Counted from the stretch's first letter, positions 1 through 9,219 are shown. The stretch is 64,000 nt of DNA from Microbacterium sp. EYE_78 (GCF_023149035.1 NZ_JAHXMY010000001.1:620001-684000), one strand, 5' to 3'. The notes: a model not told the origin generated them from the sequence alone. Made by a program: numbers and translations.

Positions 1-450
1 CTCGGCGACGCCCTCGTCGGGGCTGCGCAGCAGCTGCGAGTACACGTCGGGCGCCACGACCTGCTCGCCGATCTCCTCGAACCCGCGGCGCGAGAAGAAG
101 GGCACCTCGAAGGTCAGGCAGAAGAGGCGGCTGAGCCCCAGGACCCGTGCGTTCCGCTCGAGCAGGTCGACCACCGCGCCGCCCACACCGCGGTGCAGCC
201 AGTCGTCGGCGACGATGAGGGTGCGGATCTCGCCCAGGTCCTCCCACATGACGTGGAGGGCGCCGCAGCCCACGAGGCGGTCGCCCGACTCGGCGACGAC
301 GAACTCCTGCACCGTTTCGTACAGGGTGACGCGCTCCTTGCCGAGCAGGATGCGGCGTTCGACCCAGGGCTCGAGCAGCCGCTGGATGCGGGGGACGTCC
401 GAGGTGCGCGCAGGGCGCACGGTGAACTCCGCGTCCTCGGATGCCGTCAT
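1..450 (-). CDS. GNAT amino-acid N-acetyltransferase, partial
   Basis: The first 150 codons are visible and the frame runs off the left edge, so the C-terminus is missing. The protein reads as a single GNAT domain close to the short stand-alone amino-acid N-acetyltransferases of actinobacteria (ArgA-type glutamate acetylation, the first step of arginine synthesis). It begins FTVRPARTSDVPRIQRLLEP, has an acetyl-CoA loop region around DDWLHRGVGGAVVDLLE, and then the FFSRRGFEEI motif typical of ArgA-like GNATs. The start is ATG; a TACAGT box lies exactly six bases upstream, so the mRNA is probably leaderless. It is divergent from the ATP-grasp gene. The GNAT assignment is firm; glutamate as substrate is inferred from family resemblance. 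Confidence 0.75.
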   Translation of the reverse strand, partial: MTASEDAEFTVRPARTSDVPRIQRLLEPWVERRILLGKERVTLYETVQEFVVAESGDRLVGCGALHVMWEDLGEIRTLIVADDWLHRGVGGAVVDLLERNARVLGLSRLFCLTFEVPFFSRRGFEEIGEQVVAPDVYSQLLRSPDEGVAE

Positions 451-456
451 GCCTCC

Positions 457-462
457 ACTGTA
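457..462 (-). promoter_or_regulatory. Extended -10 box for leaderless acetyltransferase mRNA
   Basis: TACAGT on the minus strand followed by six bases and the ATG. This spacing puts the transcription start on or next to the A of the start codon, the usual arrangement of leaderless actinobacterial mRNAs. Confidence 0.5.
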
Positions 463-566
463 TTGCCGGCGGCGCAGCCGTCCGGGCGATCTCGCCGCTG
501 CCCCTACTCTTGACCCAGCGGGCGCGCGATGCCGGGAGCGTGCCTGATCCGAGGGAGGGGACCGCC

Positions 567-3113
567 GTGAGCGTGCTCCGCGACTATGCCGCCGCTGTGT
601 CGCAGCCGACGCTGCCGTTCGCGTCCACCTCGGCGCGCTATGACGAGGTCGTCGATGCTGACGGCACTCTCCGCCCCGCGTGGCAGGCCCTGGCATCCCT
701 CGCCCTCGGGCTCACCCGTGACGAACTCGACCGTGTCGACGGCGAGATCTCCCGCTTCCTCGCCGACGACGGCGTCTCGTACGCCCGTGCGGGCTCGGAA
801 CTGCAGCCGTGGCAGCTCGACCCGATGCCCTTCGTCATGGATGCCGCCGGCTGGGCGCGCCTCGAAGTGGGGCTGGCGCAGCGCGCCGAACTGCTGAACG
901 CGCTCCTGGCCGACCTGTACGGGCCCCAGACGGTGCTGCGCGAGCGCATCGTCCCGGCCGCGGTCGTCCTCGGGCACGCGGGGTTCGTCCGCGCGATGGC
1001 CCGGGGGCAGGAGGGTGGGGCGCCGCCCGATCTGCTGCTGTCGGCGGTGGACCTCGGTCGGGATGCCGACGGCGAATGGCATGTGCTCGGCGACCGCGTG
1101 CAGGCGCCGTCCGGGCTCGGGTATGCGGCCGAGAACCGGCGCGTCATCTCGCAGGTGCTCCCCGATCTGCTCGACGAAGGCGCCCTCCACCGGATGGACC
1201 CGTACTTCGCCGCGCTCCGGGCCGCCCTCATCGCCGCGGCACCCGACGGGGCGGAGACGCCTCGCATCGTCGTCCTCTCGCCCGGCCCCCTGTCCGAGAC
1301 GGCATTCGACCAGGCGTTCCTCGCGAGCGCGCTCGGCTTCCCCCTCGTTCAGGGTAGCGACCTCGTCGTCCGCGGCGGCGCGGTGTGGATGAAGCCGGCC
1401 GGCTGGCCGGGCAAGGCACCGGTGGAGCGGGTCGACGTGATCCTGCGGCGCGTCGACGCCGAGTGGTGCGATCCGCTCGAACTGCGCGCGGGCTCGCGGC
1501 TCGGCGTGGCCGGTCTCGCCGAGGCCGTCCGCCGGGGGCGGGTGCGCGTCGTCAACGGGCTCGGCGCCGGCGTACTGGAGAACCCCGCGCTCCTGCCGTA
1601 CCTGCCCGCCGTCTGCGAACGGCTGCTCGGCGAACAGCTGCGGCTGCCCTCGGTGCCGGCGTGGTGGCTGGGCGACCCGGCATGCCGCGACGAGGTGCTG
1701 CCGCGACTGCTCGCCGGTGACGGCGCCGTGGGTCTGCGCCACATCGACGATCCGCGCACGCGACTCGACCCGGCCGACCCCGACGTGCGCGCCCGGCTCG
1801 ACCGCGAACCGCACCGCTACGCCGCCGTCGCGCAGCTGCCGCTGTCGCAGGCGCCCGTCTGGGATGCCCGGCCCCAGGCATCCGCCACCGGCACCGCACC
1901 CGCCGGGTCGGCCGCGGCCGCCCTGCCGGTGACCCTGCGGGCATTCGCGATCCGGTTCGGCTCGACGTACCGGCCGCTCGTGGGCGGTCTCGCGACCGTG
2001 CGCGCGCAGCCCGGCGCGACTCCCCGGACGAAGGACGTGTGGGTCCTGAAGGCGGACGAGACAGACCCCGACCAGGGCATCGCGGACGTCGCCGCCCTCC
2101 CGACGACGCGGTCCGACCCGACGCTCGCTCCGCGCGCCCTCGCCGACCTGTTCTGGACGGGGCGCTACGCCGAGCGGGCCGAGGACCTGCTGCGGCTCGT
2201 CATCGCGACGCAGGCCGCGCTCGATCAGCCCGGCGCGCACAGTGCGGCCCGAGCGGCGGAGAGCGTGCGCGTGCTGCTCACCGCGCTGCACGCCCTCGCA
2301 GGGACGCGGTCGCCCGACCCAGAGGCCGAGTTCCGCTCGCTGCTGCTCGACGTGTCGCGCCCCGGCTCCGCGGCGCATTCGATCGCGCGCCTGCGAGACG
2401 CGATGGAGGGCGTCCGCGACCAGCTGTCGGGCGACACGTGGCGCGTGTTCTCGAACATCGACCGCGCCGTGCGAGCGCTGCGAAGCGCCCCGCATCCGCA
2501 TCGCACCGCCGAGTCGGCGGGACGCATGCTCGCCTCGATGCTGTCGCTCTACGGCGTCACGGCCAACATGATCCGCGACCCCGGCTGGCACATGATGGAG
2601 GCCGGACGATACCTCGAGCGCGGCCTGCAGCTGACGACCCTGCTGTCGTCCGCATTGACGGCCGGCCGCGGGCCGCGCACCGAACGCGAGGTGCTCGAGT
2701 CGCTGCTGCTGTCGGCCGAGAGCGTCGTCACCCACCGCAGGCGCTACCGCGGCGCGATGCGGGCGGCCGACGTCGCCGAGCTGCTGCTGCTCGACCGCGG
2801 CAACCCCCGCTCGCTCGCCTACTCGCTCGCGACGCTCCGCGAGCACCTCGGCGCGATGCCGGCCTCGACGGGCTCGTCGCGGGCCGAGCGTCTGCTCGAC
2901 GAGCTCGAGACCGAGCTCGGCAGCATCGACGTCCTCGAGGTGACGGCCGTGACGGACGGGCGTCGCGCCGTGCTGACCGATGCGCTGGCAGGGGTCACGG
3001 CGCAGCTGGAGCAGCTGTCGGATGCCATCGGCCACCTCCACTTCGAGGCGGGACCGCCGGCGGTCTCGCTGTCGGAGCTGTCGCTCATCGAGCTGACGGG
3101 GGCCCGCGCATGA
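567..3113 (+). CDS. Circularly permuted ATP-grasp / alpha-E fusion protein
   Basis: An 848-residue protein joining two domains that are often separate genes. Residues about 1-510 are a circularly permuted type 2 ATP-grasp domain (DUF404/DUF407); the last 330 residues are a helical alpha-E domain (DUF403), opening at the motif LFWTGRYAERAEDLLRLV near residue 525. The family is predicted to make amide or peptide-like bonds, and its partner is usually a transglutaminase-fold protease, which is the next gene here with a 4-base ATGA overlap. The start chosen is GTG, because GAGGGAGGGG sits 7-14 bases upstream; an upstream in-frame ATG would extend into the divergent promoter. Substrate and product are unknown for the family. 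Domain calls are firm; the reaction is not. Confidence 0.85.
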   Translation: MSVLRDYAAAVSQPTLPFASTSARYDEVVDADGTLRPAWQALASLALGLTRDELDRVDGEISRFLADDGVSYARAGSELQPWQLDPMPFVMDAAGWARLEVGLAQRAELLNALLADLYGPQTVLRERIVPAAVVLGHAGFVRAMARGQEGGAPPDLLLSAVDLGRDADGEWHVLGDRVQAPSGLGYAAENRRVISQVLPDLLDEGALHRMDPYFAALRAALIAAAPDGAETPRIVVLSPGPLSETAFDQAFLASALGFPLVQGSDLVVRGGAVWMKPAGWPGKAPVERVDVILRRVDAEWCDPLELRAGSRLGVAGLAEAVRRGRVRVVNGLGAGVLENPALLPYLPAVCERLLGEQLRLPSVPAWWLGDPACRDEVLPRLLAGDGAVGLRHIDDPRTRLDPADPDVRARLDREPHRYAAVAQLPLSQAPVWDARPQASATGTAPAGSAAAALPVTLRAFAIRFGSTYRPLVGGLATVRAQPGATPRTKDVWVLKADETDPDQGIADVAALPTTRSDPTLAPRALADLFWTGRYAERAEDLLRLVIATQAALDQPGAHSAARAAESVRVLLTALHALAGTRSPDPEAEFRSLLLDVSRPGSAAHSIARLRDAMEGVRDQLSGDTWRVFSNIDRAVRALRSAPHPHRTAESAGRMLASMLSLYGVTANMIRDPGWHMMEAGRYLERGLQLTTLLSSALTAGRGPRTEREVLESLLLSAESVVTHRRRYRGAMRAADVAELLLLDRGNPRSLAYSLATLREHLGAMPASTGSSRAERLLDELETELGSIDVLEVTAVTDGRRAVLTDALAGVTAQLEQLSDAIGHLHFEAGPPAVSLSELSLIELTGARA

Positions 3114-3988
3114 CCACCTACCGCGTGTGGCACCGCACCGCGTACAGCTACAGCGACGCCGTGCAGGACAGCATCGGGCAGTTCCATCTGCGCCCGCGCG
3201 AGCTGCCGTGGCAGCGGGTGTCGGCCTCGGACGTCACGGTCGAGCCCGTGCCGGGAGATCTCGGTCCCCGGCTGGACTGGTTCGGCAACTCGTCGACCTA
3301 CTTCCACGTGACCGAGCCGCACGAAGCGCTCACCATCGAGGCGTCGAGCGAGGTCACGATCGAGACCCCGACGTACGACCCGGACGCGCTCGCGCAGCCC
3401 TGGGAGCTGGCGCGGCCGCTGCGGCATCCCGACCTGGCCGGCGCCGTCGAGGCGACCGAATTCGCCCTCGAATCGGCGCGGGCCGAGCACGTGCCGGCCG
3501 CGCTCGCCTACGCCGCGGAGTCGCTGACGCCGGGGCGCGCGATCGGCGAGGCCGCGACCGACCTCATGCACCGCATCTTCCGCGACTTCGACTACGACAA
3601 GACTGCGACGACGGTCACCAGCACGGTCGCCGATGCCATGGGGAAGCGGGCCGGGGTGTGCCAGGACTTCGCCCACGTCGCGCTCGCGTGCCTTCGCAGC
3701 CACGGCGTCGCCGCCCGGTACGTGTCGGGATACCTAGCGACGCAGCCGCCGCCCGGCAAGGAGCGGGTGTTCGGCGCCGACGCGTCGCACGCCTGGCTCG
3801 CCGTCTGGCTGCCGGGCACCGACCAGTGGCTCGCGATCGACCCGACGAACGACCAGTGGGCGAACGATCGGTACGTCACGGTCGCGTGGGGTCGAGACTA
3901 CGGCGACGTCTCACCGGTGAAGGGCATCATCTTCACCGAGGCGAAGACCTCGACCCTCCGCGTCCAGGTCGACGTCGCGCCGGTCTGA
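3110..3988 (+). CDS. Transglutaminase-like cysteine protease family protein
   Basis: A 292-residue protein with the bacterial transglutaminase N-terminal beta domain (residues 1-90) followed by the transglutaminase core. The catalytic triad is visible: Cys in AGVCQDFAHVA, His in DASHAWLAV and Asp in IDPTNDQ. This family (TgpA-like soluble type) is regarded as a predicted peptidase and almost always accompanies ATP-grasp/alpha-E proteins. It is translated from an ATG that overlaps the previous stop, so the two products are probably made in fixed ratio and act together on one unknown amide-linked product. The gene is followed by a 78-bp palindromic repeat that separates it from the convergent GntR gene. 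Confidence 0.85.
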   Translation: MTTYRVWHRTAYSYSDAVQDSIGQFHLRPRELPWQRVSASDVTVEPVPGDLGPRLDWFGNSSTYFHVTEPHEALTIEASSEVTIETPTYDPDALAQPWELARPLRHPDLAGAVEATEFALESARAEHVPAALAYAAESLTPGRAIGEAATDLMHRIFRDFDYDKTATTVTSTVADAMGKRAGVCQDFAHVALACLRSHGVAARYVSGYLATQPPPGKERVFGADASHAWLAVWLPGTDQWLAIDPTNDQWANDRYVTVAWGRDYGDVSPVKGIIFTEAKTSTLRVQVDVAPV

Positions 3989-3997
3989 TCCCGTGCG

Positions 3998-4076
3998 CGA
4001 TTGCAATGGATCCCGCGCGACACGCCGATGACCGGCCCCGGGACGCGGGGTGTCGCCCGGCATCCACTGCAATCCG
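3998..4076. repeat. 78-bp palindromic repeat, copy A
   Basis: The most diverged of four copies. Ends read CGATTGCAATGGATCC and, inverted, CGGATTGCAGTGGATGCC. The inner arms share GCGACAC/GTGTCGC, so the whole element can fold into one long hairpin. It sits between the 3-prime ends of two convergent genes, where it could serve as a bidirectional terminator. Confidence 0.75.
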
Positions 4077-4098
4077 TGCGTGCCGCAGCGGTCGCGCG

Positions 4099-4812
4099 TC
4101 AGATGAGGAAGCCGCGCAGCAGCGCCTCTGAACCGGCGAGGTGGTCGAGGACGGCGGCCTCGGCGGCATCCGCCTGCCCTGCGAGGATCGACGCCACGAT
4201 GCGCTCGTGCTGCGCGTCGGAGTGCTCGATGTTGCGCGGCAGGAGCGGGAACGTGTCGAGCCAGGCGTTCACCCGCGCCCGGTTCTCGACGACGAGCGGC
4301 AGGAGTGAGGGGATGCCGCTGGCCTCCGCGATCGCGAGGTGCAGCAGCGAGTCGAGTCGGCGGTAGTCTGCCTCCTCGGCGCCCGCGGTCGCGCGGTGGC
4401 GTTCGTCGAGCTGGGTGCGGGCGGCATCCGTCAGCTCGCGAGACGCCGCCGCGCGGGCGGCGCCGGCCTCGAGGACCCGCCGGAGCCCGAGGACGTCGTC
4501 GAGCTCCGCCGCGTCGACCGGCCCCGCGGGCACCGGCAGCGGATCGGCGACGAACGTGCCGCCGTACCGGCCGCGCCGCCGCTCGACGTACCCGGCGTCG
4601 GCGAGCTCGCCGATCGCCTGCCGAACGGTGTCGCGGCTGACGCCGTACCGTTCGGCGAGGTCGCGCTCCGAGGGGAGCGACTCCCCCGGCGCGACGACGC
4701 CGAGCCGTACGGTCTGCACGAGCCGCGCGACGGTGTCTTCGAGCGCGTTGCCGCCGCGCACCGGCCGGTAGACGGTGCGGCCGAGATCGGGCGACGACGC
4801 GGCGCGGGTCAC
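4099..4812 (-). CDS. GntR (FadR-type) transcriptional regulator
   Basis: A 237-residue regulator with an N-terminal winged HTH (residues about 22-90; SERDLAERYGVSRDTVRQAI is the helix-turn-helix) and a C-terminal all-helical FCD ligand domain (about 105-235). It is the last gene of a five-gene operon encoding a gamma-glutamylation catabolic route; its GTG start overlaps the dehydrogenase stop by four bases. FCD regulators usually repress the adjoining catabolic operon and respond to its substrate or an intermediate, so control of the shared promoter region between the ligase and permease genes is likely. The family is certain; the effector is unknown. Confidence 0.9.
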   Translation of the reverse strand: MTRAASSPDLGRTVYRPVRGGNALEDTVARLVQTVRLGVVAPGESLPSERDLAERYGVSRDTVRQAIGELADAGYVERRRGRYGGTFVADPLPVPAGPVDAAELDDVLGLRRVLEAGAARAAASRELTDAARTQLDERHRATAGAEEADYRRLDSLLHLAIAEASGIPSLLPLVVENRARVNAWLDTFPLLPRNIEHSDAQHERIVASILAGQADAAEAAVLDHLAGSEALLRGFLI

Positions 4813-5582
4813 AGCGGCGTCACGTAGGCGTTGGTGATGCCGCCGTCGACGACGAACGCGTTCGCGGTGATGAACGAGGAGTCGTCCGAGGCGAGGAACG
4901 CGACGGCGGCCGCCATCTCCTCGGGTTCGGCGAAGCGGCCCATCGGCACGTGCACCAGGCGGCGCTGGGCGCGCTCGGGGTCCTTCGCGAAGAGTTCCCG
5001 CAGCAGGGGCGTGTTGACCGGTCCCGGGCAGAGGGCGTTGACGCGGATGCCCTGCCGGGCGAACTGGACGCCGAGCTCGCGGGTCATCGCGAGCACACCG
5101 CCCTTCGACGCGGTGTACGAGATCTGCGACGTCGCCGAGCCGAGCAGCGCGACGAACGACGCCGTGTTGATGATCGAGCCCTTGCCCGCCGGCACCATGT
5201 GACGCAGGGCCGCGCGCGAGCAGAGGTAGACGCTCTTGAGGTTGACGTCCTGCACCTTGTCCCACGCGGGCAGCTCGGTCGTCTCGATCGAGTCGTCGTC
5301 GGCGGGCGAGATGCCGGCGTTGTTGAACGCGATGTCGACCGAGCCGAGGTCTGCTGCGACCCCGTCGAAGAGCGCGTCGACGGATGTCTGGTCTGCGACG
5401 TTCACCTGGCGGAAGACGCCGCCCACCTCGTCGGCGGCCTTCTGGCCGGTCTCGGGGTCGAGGTCGGCGATGACGACGCGGGCCCCCTCGGCGGCGAACC
5501 GCCGCGCGGTCGCGAGACCGATGCCGCTGGCACCGCCGGTGATGATGGCGACGCGGTCGCGCAGGCGCTGGGTGAGGTCCAT
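4809..5582 (-). CDS. Short-chain dehydrogenase/reductase (SDR)
   Basis: A 257-residue classical SDR. The cofactor motif TGGASGIG is at residues 15-22, NNAG at 87-90, and the catalytic set N114, S142, Y156, K160 is complete. It should be an NAD(P)-dependent oxidoreductase. Enzymes of this type are often labelled 3-oxoacyl-ACP reductase, but no fatty-acid genes are nearby. Its place between an aldehyde dehydrogenase and a GntR regulator, in an operon with a glutamine synthetase-like ligase, suggests it oxidises an alcohol to the aldehyde used by the neighbour, for example gamma-glutamylethanolamide. A GGAAGGA ribosome-binding site precedes the ATG. Substrate is inferred from context only. Confidence 0.85.
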   Translation of the reverse strand: MDLTQRLRDRVAIITGGASGIGLATARRFAAEGARVVIADLDPETGQKAADEVGGVFRQVNVADQTSVDALFDGVAADLGSVDIAFNNAGISPADDDSIETTELPAWDKVQDVNLKSVYLCSRAALRHMVPAGKGSIINTASFVALLGSATSQISYTASKGGVLAMTRELGVQFARQGIRVNALCPGPVNTPLLRELFAKDPERAQRRLVHVPMGRFAEPEEMAAAVAFLASDDSSFITANAFVVDGGITNAYVTPL

Positions 5583-5601
5583 TCTGGGAGGTCCTTCCGG
5601 G

Positions 5602-6957
5602 TCAGGAGGTGGCGTAGAAGACGTTCTTGGTCTGGGTGAAGTGCTCGGCCGCGTCGGGTCCGAGTTCGCGGCCGAGGCCCGAGGCCTTCATGCCGCCGAA
5701 CGGGGTCGTGTAGCGGACCGACGAGTGCGAGTTGACTGACAGCACCCCGCTCTGCACGCCTCGGGAGACACGGATGCCGCGGCCCAGGTCGCTCGTCCAG
5801 ATCGAGCCCGCGAGCCCGTAGACGGTGTCGTTGGCGAGCGAGACCGCATCGGCCTCGTCGTCGAACGGCAGCACCGCGACGACGGGCCCGAAGACCTCCT
5901 CGGTCGCGATGCGGTCGCCGCGGCCGGCGAGCACGACGGTCGGCGCGAACCAGAACCCGTCGCCGTCGGGCGCGGAACCGCGGAACGCGACGTCGGCCCC
6001 GTCGACATACCCGGCGACGCGGTCGCGCTGACCGGCGGAGATGAGCGGACCCATCTCGGTCGACTCGTCGTTCGGGTCGCCGACGCGCCACGCGGCGACG
6101 GCCGGCTCGACGAGCTCGAGGAACCGGTCGGACACCGAGCGCTCGACGAGCAGCCGGCTGCGGGCGCAGCAGTCCTGTCCGGCGTTGTCGAACACCGACC
6201 CGGGGACGGCCGCGGCGGCCGCCTCGAGGTCGGCGTCGGCGAACACGATGTTGGCGCTCTTGCCGCCGAGCTCGAGCGTCACGGGCTTGAGCTCGCGCGC
6301 GCAGCCCGCGGCGACCTCGGTCCCGACGCGGGTCGACCCGGTGAAGACGACCTTCCGGACATCGGGGTGCGTCACGAACCGCTCGCCGACGACGGGACCC
6401 GCACCCGGGATGACGGCGAAGACGCCGTCCGGGAGCCCCGCCTCGAGCGCGAGGTCGCCGAGGCGCATCGCGGTCAGCGGGGTCATCTCGGCGGGCTTCA
6501 GCACGACGGCGTTGCCGGCGGCGAGTGCCGGCGCGAACCCCCATGCCGCGATCGTCATGGGGAAGTTCCACGGCACGATGATCCCGACGACCCCGTACGG
6601 CTCGTGGTAGGTCACGTCGAGTCCGCCGGCGACCGGGATCTGGCTGCCGATCAGTCGTTCCGGCGCGCCGGCGTAGTAGTTGAGCACCTGCGCGACGTGC
6701 GAGGCCTCCCACCGGGCGGACGAGATCGGATGCCCCGCCTCGAGCACCTCGAGCTGGGCGAGCTCCTCGACGTGGTCCTCGACGACGCGTGCGAAGTCCC
6801 GCAGGGCGTCGGCGCGGGCGACGGGGGCGAGCTCGGCCCATGCGCGCTGCGCGCGGACGGCGCGGGCGATCGCGGCATCCGTCTCATCGACCGACGCGAG
6901 CGCGACGTCACGGACGGCAGCGCCGGTGGCGGGGTTCAGGACGGTGAAGGAGCTCAC
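5602..6957 (-). CDS. NAD(P)-dependent aldehyde dehydrogenase
   Basis: A 451-residue aldehyde dehydrogenase superfamily enzyme with the full active site: PWNFPM (N131), K154, the general base E229 in LELGGKSAN, and the nucleophile C263 in NAGQDC, followed directly by a second cysteine. It would oxidise an aldehyde to the acid. In gamma-glutamylation pathways (Puu in E. coli, GlnA3/GlnA4 routes in Streptomyces) this enzyme makes the gamma-glutamyl amino acid that the next enzyme hydrolyses. The GTG start overlaps the hydrolase stop by four bases and has a GGGGGG stretch at suitable spacing. Function as an ALDH is firm; the exact aldehyde is inferred. Confidence 0.9.
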   Translation of the reverse strand: MSSFTVLNPATGAAVRDVALASVDETDAAIARAVRAQRAWAELAPVARADALRDFARVVEDHVEELAQLEVLEAGHPISSARWEASHVAQVLNYYAGAPERLIGSQIPVAGGLDVTYHEPYGVVGIIVPWNFPMTIAAWGFAPALAAGNAVVLKPAEMTPLTAMRLGDLALEAGLPDGVFAVIPGAGPVVGERFVTHPDVRKVVFTGSTRVGTEVAAGCARELKPVTLELGGKSANIVFADADLEAAAAAVPGSVFDNAGQDCCARSRLLVERSVSDRFLELVEPAVAAWRVGDPNDESTEMGPLISAGQRDRVAGYVDGADVAFRGSAPDGDGFWFAPTVVLAGRGDRIATEEVFGPVVAVLPFDDEADAVSLANDTVYGLAGSIWTSDLGRGIRVSRGVQSGVLSVNSHSSVRYTTPFGGMKASGLGRELGPDAAEHFTQTKNVFYATS

Positions 6958-7724
6958 GCGGTGACCCCCCGGTGCGCGACGGCGTAGGCGTCGGCGGCGG
7001 CAACCAGGCCGAGGAAGAGTCGCCGGTCGGCGGAGTTCTCCTCGGGGTGCCACTGCACCGCCACGAGGTAGTCGTCGCCGGGCGTCTCGAACGCCTGCAC
7101 GAGGCCGTCGTCGGTGCGCGCGGTCACGACGAGCCCCTCGCCGAGGCGGTCGACGCCCTGGTGGTGGTAGCTGTGGACGCCGTACGGACCGGCGCCGATG
7201 AGGCCCGCGAGCTTCGTGTCGGCATCCACCTCGACCGTGTTCTCGGCGAAGACGCCGCCGCCGATCTTGTAGCGCTCGGTGCCGAGCGCTTCGGGCAGGT
7301 GCTGGTGCAGCGTGCCGCCGTAGGCGACGTTGATGAGCTGCAGGCCGCGGCAGATGCCGAAGACCGGGATGCCGCGCTCCCGCGCTCCGGCGAGCAGGGC
7401 GAGCTCCCACTCGTCGCGGTCCGCGCGGGCAGGATCCGTGAGCGGATTCCGGGGCGCACCGTACAGCTCGGGCTGCACGTCGAGGCCGCCGGTGAGGATG
7501 AGCCCGTCGAGTCCGTCGAGGACGACCTCGGCCGCAGCCTTCGCGGACGGCTGCGGCGGCAGCAGCACGGCGACGCCGCCCGATGCGGTCACCGCGTCGA
7601 AGTACTGCTGCGGCAGGAAGCTCGCGCGGACGTCCCAGACGCCCTGCACCGCCCGCTCGAGGTAGGTGGTGAGTCCGATGACGGGGCGGCGGTCGCCCGC
7701 GGGATCAGAGACGCTCGAAGCCAC
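6954..7724 (-). CDS. Gamma-glutamyl-gamma-aminobutyrate hydrolase family (PuuD-like)
   Basis: A 256-residue stand-alone class I glutamine amidotransferase fold. The nucleophile elbow FGICRGLQ gives C125, and QWHPEE supplies H226 and E228, so the triad is intact. PuuD-type enzymes release glutamate from gamma-glutamylated amino acids. The GTG start lies 20 bases inside the end of the ligase gene and has GGGAG seven bases upstream; no other start fits. As the third enzyme of the unit it would close the cycle by regenerating glutamate and freeing GABA (putrescine route) or glycine (ethanolamine route). Confidence 0.88.
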   Translation of the reverse strand: MASSVSDPAGDRRPVIGLTTYLERAVQGVWDVRASFLPQQYFDAVTASGGVAVLLPPQPSAKAAAEVVLDGLDGLILTGGLDVQPELYGAPRNPLTDPARADRDEWELALLAGARERGIPVFGICRGLQLINVAYGGTLHQHLPEALGTERYKIGGGVFAENTVEVDADTKLAGLIGAGPYGVHSYHHQGVDRLGEGLVVTARTDDGLVQAFETPGDDYLVAVQWHPEENSADRRLFLGLVAAADAYAVAHRGVTA

Positions 7725-9060
7725 GGATGCGCTCCCAGTCGGTCACGGCGGCGTCGTAGGCGAGGACCTCGACACGTGCCTGGTGCAGGTAGTGGGCGAC
7801 GACGTCCTCACCGAACGCAGCGCGCGCGATCTCGGACTTCTCGAAGAGGTCCGCCGCCTCGCGGAGCGTCGTCGGCAGGTGATCGACGTCGGAGTCGTAG
7901 GCGTTGCCGGTGAGCGGTGCGGGCAGCGGCAGCTCGTGCTCGATGCCGTGCAGGCCGCCCGCGATGATCGCCGAGATCGCGAGGTAGGGGTTCACGTCGC
8001 CGCCCGGCACGCGGTTCTCCACGCGCAGCGACGACCCCTTTCCGACGACGCGCAGCGCGCACGTGCGGTTGTCGACGCCCCACGCGATGCCGGTCGGGGC
8101 GAACGAGCCCTTCGCGAACCGCTTGTACGAGTTGATCGTCGGCGCGTAGAGCAGCGTGAACTCCTTCAGTGTCGCGAGGATGCCGGCGATCCAGTGCTCC
8201 ATGAGCGGACTGAACCCGTACTCGCCGTCGCCGGCCATGACCGCCTCGCCGTCCTCGCCGCGGACGGAGAGGTGGATGTGGCAGCTGTTGCCCTCGCGCT
8301 GGTCGAACTTCGCCATGAACGTCAGCGACTTGCCGTGCGCGTCGGCGATCTCCTTGGCGCCGTTCTTGTAGATCGTGTGCTGGTCGGCGGTCTCGAGCAC
8401 CTCGGCGAAGCGGAACGCGATCTCCTGCTGGCCGTCGTGGCACTCGCCCTTCACGCCCTCGCAGTACAGGCCCGCGCCCTCCATGCCACGGCGGATGTCG
8501 CGCAGCAGGGGTTCCAGCCGGGTGGTCGCGAGCAGGTTGTAGTCGACGTTGTAGTCGGTGGATGCCTGGAGTCCGACGTAGCGCTTGGCCCAGGCATCCC
8601 GGAACGAGTCGTCGAAGACGATGAACTCGAGCTCCGTGCCCGAGTAGGCGACGAGGCCGCGGTCGGCGAGGCGCTGCCGCTGCGCGTTCAGGATGCCGCG
8701 CGGCGACTGCACCACGGCGCCGCCGCGCACGTACTCGAGGTCGGCCATGAGGAGCGCGGTCGCCGGCTGCCAGGGGATGCGGCGGAGCGTGGCCATGTCG
8801 GGACGCAGCACGAGGTCGCCGTAGCCCTTGTCCCAGCCCGACATCTCGTAGCCGTCGATCGTGTTCACGTCGACGTCGACCGACAGCAGGTAGTCGCACA
8901 CCTCCGCGCCGTGACCGGCGACCTCGTCGAGCCAGAACCGGCCCGCGACGCGCTTGCCGACGAGGCGTCCCTGGGCGTCGGGGAAGGCGACGATCACCGT
9001 GTCGATCTCGTCGGCCGCGATCGCTGCGGCGAGGTCGTCCACTGACAGGTTTCCAGGCAT
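7705..9060 (-). CDS. Glutamine synthetase-like gamma-glutamyl-amine ligase
   Basis: A 451-residue member of the glutamine synthetase superfamily (PuuA/GlnA3/GlnA4 type). The beta-grasp N-terminus is followed by the catalytic domain with GTELEF, the glutamate-binding stretch GNSCHIHLSV, and the NRTCALRVVGKG and ENRVPGGDVNPY motifs. Length is that of gamma-glutamylpolyamine or gamma-glutamylethanolamide ligases rather than housekeeping GlnA, and the GlnA adenylylation segment is not evident. It is the first gene of the operon. GGAAGGA lies nine bases before the ATG. The ATP-dependent attachment of glutamate to an amine is well supported by family; whether the amine is ethanolamine, putrescine or another amine is decided only by context. 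Confidence 0.88.
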   Translation of the reverse strand: MPGNLSVDDLAAAIAADEIDTVIVAFPDAQGRLVGKRVAGRFWLDEVAGHGAEVCDYLLSVDVDVNTIDGYEMSGWDKGYGDLVLRPDMATLRRIPWQPATALLMADLEYVRGGAVVQSPRGILNAQRQRLADRGLVAYSGTELEFIVFDDSFRDAWAKRYVGLQASTDYNVDYNLLATTRLEPLLRDIRRGMEGAGLYCEGVKGECHDGQQEIAFRFAEVLETADQHTIYKNGAKEIADAHGKSLTFMAKFDQREGNSCHIHLSVRGEDGEAVMAGDGEYGFSPLMEHWIAGILATLKEFTLLYAPTINSYKRFAKGSFAPTGIAWGVDNRTCALRVVGKGSSLRVENRVPGGDVNPYLAISAIIAGGLHGIEHELPLPAPLTGNAYDSDVDHLPTTLREAADLFEKSEIARAAFGEDVVAHYLHQARVEVLAYDAAVTDWERIRGFERL

Positions 9061-9219
9061 CCGTCGTCCTTCCGTCGTGCGGGGGTCGGGTCTGTCACAA
9101 GAACGCTACATGGCAAAGGTAGACAGGGCATACCAATAGACGCCACACTCTTCCGCAAGGCGTGAGCCAGCGCGCCCACCCGACGGCGCCCACCGCGCCG
9201 ACCGCAGCCAGGAGGTCTC
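9061..9219. promoter_or_regulatory. Divergent promoter region, ligase operon and permease
   Basis: 159 bases between two divergent starts. The stretch 9095-9140 is locally A/T-richer than its surroundings and holds an imperfect dyad GGTA-N9-TACC (9118-9134), a reasonable place for the GntR regulator to bind and control both directions. No convincing -35/-10 pair could be fixed by eye. Confidence 0.4.
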
